From the NCBI RefSeq assembly GCF_006439025.1, contig NZ_RCYZ01000008.1, forward strand, positions 186,001 through 250,000: a stretch of 64,000 nt of DNA, given 5' to 3'. The translations under genes and the position numbers were made by a program. The notes under the pieces are model-generated. The model ran no database searches. It saw only the letters and a list, made by a program, of their open reading frames with translations, and was not told the DNA's origin. Position 1 is the first letter of the stretch, and each line of letters opens with the position of its first letter. Origin of the DNA: Hymenobacter nivis. GTDB taxonomy: Bacteria; Bacteroidota; Bacteroidia; Cytophagales; Hymenobacteraceae. This document shows, one piece after another, positions 60,317 through 64,000 of the stretch.

Positions 60317-60401
60317 GGAGTTACAAATTAAAAGTGAGGAGCTAAAAAGCATTTGCCTCGATGGCTTGCTTTCTAATTCCTCACTTTTAACTTGTAACTC
60401 C
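60317..60401. repeat. AT-rich palindromic element between radical SAM gene and floA
   Basis: 35-base arms (60317-60351 / 60367-60401), four mismatches, starting GGAGTTACAA. It lies between convergent genes and may act as a bidirectional terminator. Confidence 0.75.
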
Positions 60402-60417
60402 CGCCTGAGGTGGGGCC

Positions 60418-61419
60418 CTACGATTGCCGGCCTTCCTCGCGGCCGGGCTTCACGCTGCCGCTGCCACCAGTGGGGTTGGCAATGGAGTCGCGCATCTCGG
60501 TGTCGGCCTGTACGTTGCGCATCTTGTAGTAGTCCATGATGCCGAGGTTGCCGCTGCGGAAGGCTTCGGCGATGGCGCGCGGAATCTCGGCTTCGGCCTC
60601 CACCACTTTAGCCTTGGCTTCCTGGGTTTTGGCGCGGTATTCCTGCTCCATGGCCACGGCCATGGCGCGGCGCTCCTCGGCGCGGGCCTCGGCCACGCGC
60701 AGGTCGGCGCTGGCCTGGTCGGTCTGGAGTTTGGCCCCGATGTTCTCGCCGATGTCGATGTCGGCAATGTCGATGCTGAGGATTTCGAAGGCCGTGCCGG
60801 CGTCCAGGCCCTTGTGCAGCACCAGCTTAGATATTTTATCGGGATTTTCCAGCACTTCCTTGTGCGACACCGAGGAGCCGATGCTGGTCACGATGCCCTC
60901 GCCCACACGGGCCAGAATGGTTTCCTCGCCGGCCCCGCCCACCAGTTGCGAGATGTTGGCCCGCACCGTGACGCGGGCAATGACGATGAGCTGGATGCCG
61001 TCCTGGGCCACGGCGGCCACGTTGGGCGTATTGATTACCTTGGGATTAACGCTCGTCGTGACGGCCTCGAACACGTTGCGGCCCGCCAAGTCGATGGCCG
61101 TGGCTTGCTTAAAATCGAGCGGAATATTGGCCTTATCGGCCGAAATCAGGGCCTTGATGACGCTGGGCACGTTGCCGCCGGCCAAGTAGTGGGTTTCCAG
61201 CTCGTCGGCCGTCAGCCGCAGCCCGGCTTTGGTGGAGGTAATCAGGGAGTTAACAATCAGCGAGGGTGGCACCTTGCGCACCCGCATGAAGGCCAGCTGG
61301 AGCAGGCTCACCCGCACGCCCGAAAACAGGGCGGTGATCCAGAGGCTGACCGGGAAAAAGTACAGCAGCATCAGCAGCGCCACGGCCGCGACGATGAGGG
61401 GCAGGAAAGGGTAATTCAT
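60418..61419 (-). CDS. floA: Flotillin-like protein FloA (SPFH family)
   Basis: 333 aa. One N-terminal membrane segment (about 7-28), then an SPFH/YqfA domain (VRVSLLQLAFMRVRKVPPSLIVNSLITSTKAG, DGIQLIVIARVTVRANI). A Glu/Ala-rich coiled coil (about 230-290, RVAEARAEERRAMAVAMEQEYRAK) follows. It organises membrane microdomains. Directly downstream of the NfeD gene, the usual partner. The stop TAG is fused to GGGCCCC in coding direction. Confidence 0.96.
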   Translation of the reverse strand: MNYPFLPLIVAAVALLMLLYFFPVSLWITALFSGVRVSLLQLAFMRVRKVPPSLIVNSLITSTKAGLRLTADELETHYLAGGNVPSVIKALISADKANIPLDFKQATAIDLAGRNVFEAVTTSVNPKVINTPNVAAVAQDGIQLIVIARVTVRANISQLVGGAGEETILARVGEGIVTSIGSSVSHKEVLENPDKISKLVLHKGLDAGTAFEILSIDIADIDIGENIGAKLQTDQASADLRVAEARAEERRAMAVAMEQEYRAKTQEAKAKVVEAEAEIPRAIAEAFRSGNLGIMDYYKMRNVQADTEMRDSIANPTGGSGSVKPGREEGRQS

Positions 61420-61461
61420 GGCCGTAAGGTAGAACGGAATCCGGGGCCGCCGCCCGGGGCC

Positions 61462-61920
61462 CTACGCGCCCGCCACCACGATGCGGTTTTGCTCGATGCC
61501 GAGCACCCGCACCTCGCGGCCCGCGTCCACAAACTCGCCCCGCGTCACGGCCTCGCGCCGCTCCTCGCCAAAGAGCACCGTGCCCGCCGGCCGCAGCGCC
61601 GACAGCGTGCGGCCCAGCGTGCCGGTGGGTACGTCGGCGCGGCGCACGTCCAGTACCGAGGCGTCGTTCACCTCGTTCAGCGCAGCGCGGGCCAGGTTTT
61701 TGGGCCGCAGGCCGAGGTAGAGAATCATCCCCGCCAGGGCCCCAGCGCCGGCCAGGGCCACGTTGCCGCTGGGCGTGCCCAGGTCGCGGTAGCCCAGCCA
61801 CACGCCCCAGGCCAGCAGCCCAAACCCCACAAACCCCACCACCGTGGTGCCGGGAATAAAAATGACTTCGGCGGCGAGAAACAGCAGGCCGAAGAGCAGG
61901 AGCAGGGCGATGGTGAGCAT
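61462..61920 (-). CDS. nfeD: NfeD family membrane protein (short form)
   Basis: 152 aa from ATG 61920 (MLTIALLLLFGLLF). About three membrane segments to residue 80 are followed by an OB-fold domain (GTLGRTLSALRPAGTVLFGEERREAVTRGEFVDAGREVRVLGIEQNRIVVA). It lacks the N-terminal ClpP-like protease of long NfeD proteins. It works with FloA, encoded 42 bp downstream. Both genes end in TAG fused to GGGCCC. A TACCTTTTG box lies at 61942-61950. Confidence 0.94.
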   Translation of the reverse strand: MLTIALLLLFGLLFLAAEVIFIPGTTVVGFVGFGLLAWGVWLGYRDLGTPSGNVALAGAGALAGMILYLGLRPKNLARAALNEVNDASVLDVRRADVPTGTLGRTLSALRPAGTVLFGEERREAVTRGEFVDAGREVRVLGIEQNRIVVAGA

Positions 61921-62006
61921 GGCGGGAAGGCGTTGGGCCAGCAAAAGGTACGCCCGGGCCGCCGGATGGCAGCCCGGGCGTGCGGGAGTGGGCGGCGCCG
62001 GGGGCC

Positions 62007-62489
62007 CTAGCGGACGGGCGCGGCCTTTGCTTTGGGGCGCGTCAGGAAGGCGTTGAGCCGCCCGCCCGAAGAGGTGACGCCCACAATGTCGAGCAGGTCT
62101 TCGAAGTATTCGGCCACGTCGGCCCGGTCGGTGGTGCCGGGCGTGAGGGGCGCGAGGGCAGCCAGGCTGCCGTCCAGCACTTGGAAGTAGGCTTCCTCGG
62201 TGGGCCGGCCGCTCATGATTTGCTGGAAGTCATCGGTCGATTCGGCCAGGATGCGCGCCACCTGCGGCCGGTTTTTGAAAGCCGCCAGCTCGCCCACGAG
62301 CGGCTGGATGGTTTCCTTCATCTTCACGAGCCGGCGGCTGGCGTCGGTGCGCGTGGGGAGCACGGTGGCGGCCGGCATCGGCGCGGCAATGGCGATGAGG
62401 GGCGCGGCGGTAAGGTCGGGTGCGGTGGTGGTTTGGGCGTAGGCTGCCAGGGGCCCCAGCAACAGAAAACAAAGTACAGGTTTGCGCAT
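62007..62489 (-). CDS. Hypothetical secreted protein, 160 aa
   Basis: 160 aa from ATG 62489 (MRKPVLCFLLLGPLAAYAQ). Clear signal peptide, an Ala/Pro/Thr-rich linker, then a helical domain (RTDASRRLVKMKETIQPLVGELAAFKNRPQVARILAESTDDFQQIM...VAEYFEDLLDIVGV). No family recognised. The frame extends to 62576, but the ATG with signal peptide is convincing. The stop TAG is fused to GGCCCCC. Same direction as nfeD-floA but separated by 86 bp. Confidence 0.75.
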   Translation of the reverse strand: MRKPVLCFLLLGPLAAYAQTTTAPDLTAAPLIAIAAPMPAATVLPTRTDASRRLVKMKETIQPLVGELAAFKNRPQVARILAESTDDFQQIMSGRPTEEAYFQVLDGSLAALAPLTPGTTDRADVAEYFEDLLDIVGVTSSGGRLNAFLTRPKAKAAPVR

Positions 62490-62591
62490 AACTTGGGAAG
62501 AAGGAGAACGAATGAAAAAGGTTAAGGGCCCCGAAATATAAATAATTGCAAGGATAATATAATTGACTTCGGCCAAAGAAAATGAAATGGT

Positions 62592-62632
62592 AAAGGGCCG
62601 GCCCCGAAACAGCGTTTCGGAACCGGCCCTTT
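62592..62632 (-). terminator. Hairpin terminator of proS
   Basis: 19-bp stem (62592-62610 / 62614-62632) with two mismatches, 28 bp beyond the proS stop. T-rich DNA follows in minus direction. Confidence 0.75.
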
Positions 62633-62659
62633 ATAGGTGCTTCAAAACCAATTAACTGG

Positions 62660-64000
62660 CTAGTAGGCCCGGGCAAAGTAGGCGCGGCGGGGGCTGGGGG
62701 CCCCCGTCACCATGCACGTGCCGTCCTCGTCGGGCTCGGCCAGGGCCAGGCAGCGCACGGTGGCCTTGGTCTCCTCCTTGATGCGCTCCTCGGTTTCGGA
62801 GGTGCCGTCGTAGTGGGCCAGCACGAAGCCGCCCTTCTCGTCGAGCACCTGCTTGAACTCGTCGTAGCTGTCCACACGGGTCAGGTGGTCGTCGCGGTAG
62901 GCGCGGGCCTTTTGGTAGATGTTGGCCTGGATGTCGTTCAGCAGCTGGTCCACGGCGGCCACGATGTCGGCCAGCGGCAGGGTCATTTTCTGCTTAGTAT
63001 CGCGGCGGGCAACCTCCACGGTGCCGGCGTCGAGGTCGCGGGCCCCCACGGCCAGGCGCACGGGCACGCCCTTCAGCTCCCACTCGGCAAACTTGAAGCC
63101 GGGGCGCTCGGTGTCGCGCGCGTCCACCTTCACCGAAATGCCGCGGGCAATGAGCCCCTGCTGAATGGGCCGGATGCGCTCCATGAGCGCGTCGAGCTCG
63201 CCGGTTTTGTAGATGGGCACGATGACGACCTGAATCGGGGCCAGCTTGGGCGGCAGCACCAGGCCCTCGTCGTCGGAGTGGGCCATCACCAGGGCCCCCA
63301 TCAGGCGGGTGCTCACGCCCCAGCTCGTGCCCCACACGTACTCGCGGGCGCCGTCTTTGGTGGCAAATTGCACGTCGAAGGCTTTAGCAAAGTTCTGGCC
63401 CAGGAAGTGGCTGGTGCCGGCTTGCAGGGCCTTGCCGTCCTGCATCAGTGCCTCGATGCAGTACGTGTCTTCGGCCCCGGCGAAGCGCTCGTTGGCAGTT
63501 TTCACGCCCTTCACCACCGGCAGGGCCATGTGCTCCTCGGCAAACTCGGCGTACACGTCGAGCATCTGGCGGGTTTCGGCCACGGCCTCCTCGGCGGTGG
63601 CGTGGGCGGTGTGCCCCTCCTGCCACAAAAACTCGGCGGTGCGCAGAAACAGGCGGGTGCGCATTTCCCAGCGCACCACGTTGGCCCACTGGTTGATGAG
63701 CAGCGGCAGGTCGCGGTAGCTCTGGATCCAGTTCTTGTAGGTGCTCCAGATGATGGCCTCCGAGGTGGGGCGCACCACGAGCTCTTCTTCAAGCTTGGCG
63801 GCGGGATCCACGCGCAGTTTGCCGGGGCGGTCGGGGTCGGTTTGGAGGCGGTAGTGCGTGACGACAGCGCACTCCTTGGCGAAACCTTCGGCGTTTTTCT
63901 CCTCAGCTTCGAACAAGCTTTTGGGTACGAAGAGCGGGAAGTAGGCATTTTCGTGGCCCGTGCGCTTGAACATATCGTCCAGTTGGCGCTGCATTTTCTC
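62660..64000 (-). CDS. proS: Proline--tRNA ligase, 5' part beyond the window
   Basis: 446 codons are visible; the frame is open through base 64000 (EKMQRQLDDMFKRTGHENAYFPLF), so the start lies outside. It charges tRNA(Pro). This is the archaeal/eukaryote-like type without the editing insertion: class II motif 2 in RWEMRTRLFLRTAEFLWQEGHTAHAT, QAGTSHFLGQNFAKAF, EYVWGTSWGVSTRLMGALVMAHSDD. The anticodon-binding domain starts QVVIVPIY. It ends in RRAYFARAY, a C-terminal aromatic tail typical of this type. Confidence 0.97.
   Translation of the reverse strand, partial: EKMQRQLDDMFKRTGHENAYFPLFVPKSLFEAEEKNAEGFAKECAVVTHYRLQTDPDRPGKLRVDPAAKLEEELVVRPTSEAIIWSTYKNWIQSYRDLPLLINQWANVVRWEMRTRLFLRTAEFLWQEGHTAHATAEEAVAETRQMLDVYAEFAEEHMALPVVKGVKTANERFAGAEDTYCIEALMQDGKALQAGTSHFLGQNFAKAFDVQFATKDGAREYVWGTSWGVSTRLMGALVMAHSDDEGLVLPPKLAPIQVVIVPIYKTGELDALMERIRPIQQGLIARGISVKVDARDTERPGFKFAEWELKGVPVRLAVGARDLDAGTVEVARRDTKQKMTLPLADIVAAVDQLLNDIQANIYQKARAYRDDHLTRVDSYDEFKQVLDEKGGFVLAHYDGTSETEERIKEETKATVRCLALAEPDEDGTCMVTGAPSPRRAYFARAY

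Noticed and set aside
60424..62010. 528-codon open frame antisense to floA-nfeD
   Set aside because: Covers two well-supported genes and their gap; no domain content.
1..64000. CRISPR array, tRNA, rRNA or prophage genes
   Set aside because: No regularly spaced repeats, no cloverleaf with CCA-type arms found by eye in the gaps, and no phage or transposase proteins among the frames.

Overview
The window looks like chromosomal DNA from a high-GC member of the Bacteroidota, most likely Hymenobacter or a close relative in the Cytophagales. The evidence is type IX secretion and gliding genes (gldJ, a PorP/SprF-type protein), promoter -7 elements of the Bacteroidota form TAnnTTTG, Bacteroidota families such as DUF4175 and DUF6970, a SusC-like carboxypeptidase-regulatory domain, and the general gene repertoire. 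Genus is inference. I see no rRNA, tRNA, CRISPR array, prophage or transposase gene. Both ends cut a gene: an Ig-like lipoprotein at 1 and proS at 64000.

Layout. 1-9633 (minus strand) is a housekeeping block: DUF4175 protein, RsbW-like ATPase, ybeY, an ATE-like transferase, a GNAT enzyme, mnmG, a methyltransferase and an Ig-like lipoprotein. 9705-14710 holds exonuclease III, an AhpD-like protein with a small partner, comF, gldJ and porP. 14873-18858 (plus) holds an AsmA-like protein and a DUF4382 lipoprotein. 18944-28481 (minus) is a thioredoxin-like protein followed by a complete RND efflux locus: response regulator, histidine kinase, small membrane protein, adaptor, permease and outer-membrane factor. 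28668-33037 (minus) holds DinB, a DUF6970 lipoprotein, DgkA, a GNAT enzyme, a HEVGH-containing secreted protein and fumC.

33181-40661 (plus) starts with two tiny genes, one in an AT-rich island, and continues with four secreted peptidases (M28, M19, S9, S33). 40777-44669 is an ECF sigma factor with a membrane anti-sigma factor that carries a TonB-like C-terminus, divergent from a vWA-domain protein. 44962-45978 is a lipoprotein of a conserved but unnamed family. 46109-53200 is an EmrAB-TolC-type efflux operon with a universal stress protein, divergent from a sigma-54 enhancer-binding regulator. Between them lie two palindromic operator-like sites and a -24/-12-like promoter. 53206-64000 holds a ClC channel, a PQQ-type dehydrogenase, radA, a thioredoxin-fold protein without CxxC, a radical SAM protein, floA with nfeD, a small secreted protein and proS.

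Three signals run through the intergenic DNA. (1) Palindromic REP-doublet-like elements of about 80-125 bp. They occupy every large gap of the RND operon and sometimes supply the stop codon of the adjacent gene. (2) The palindrome GGGGCCCC is strongly over-represented and often fused to stop codons as TAG-GGCCC. (3) Perfect hairpin terminators follow many transcription units. The strongest regulatory story is the divergent sigma-54 circuit at 50861-51082.
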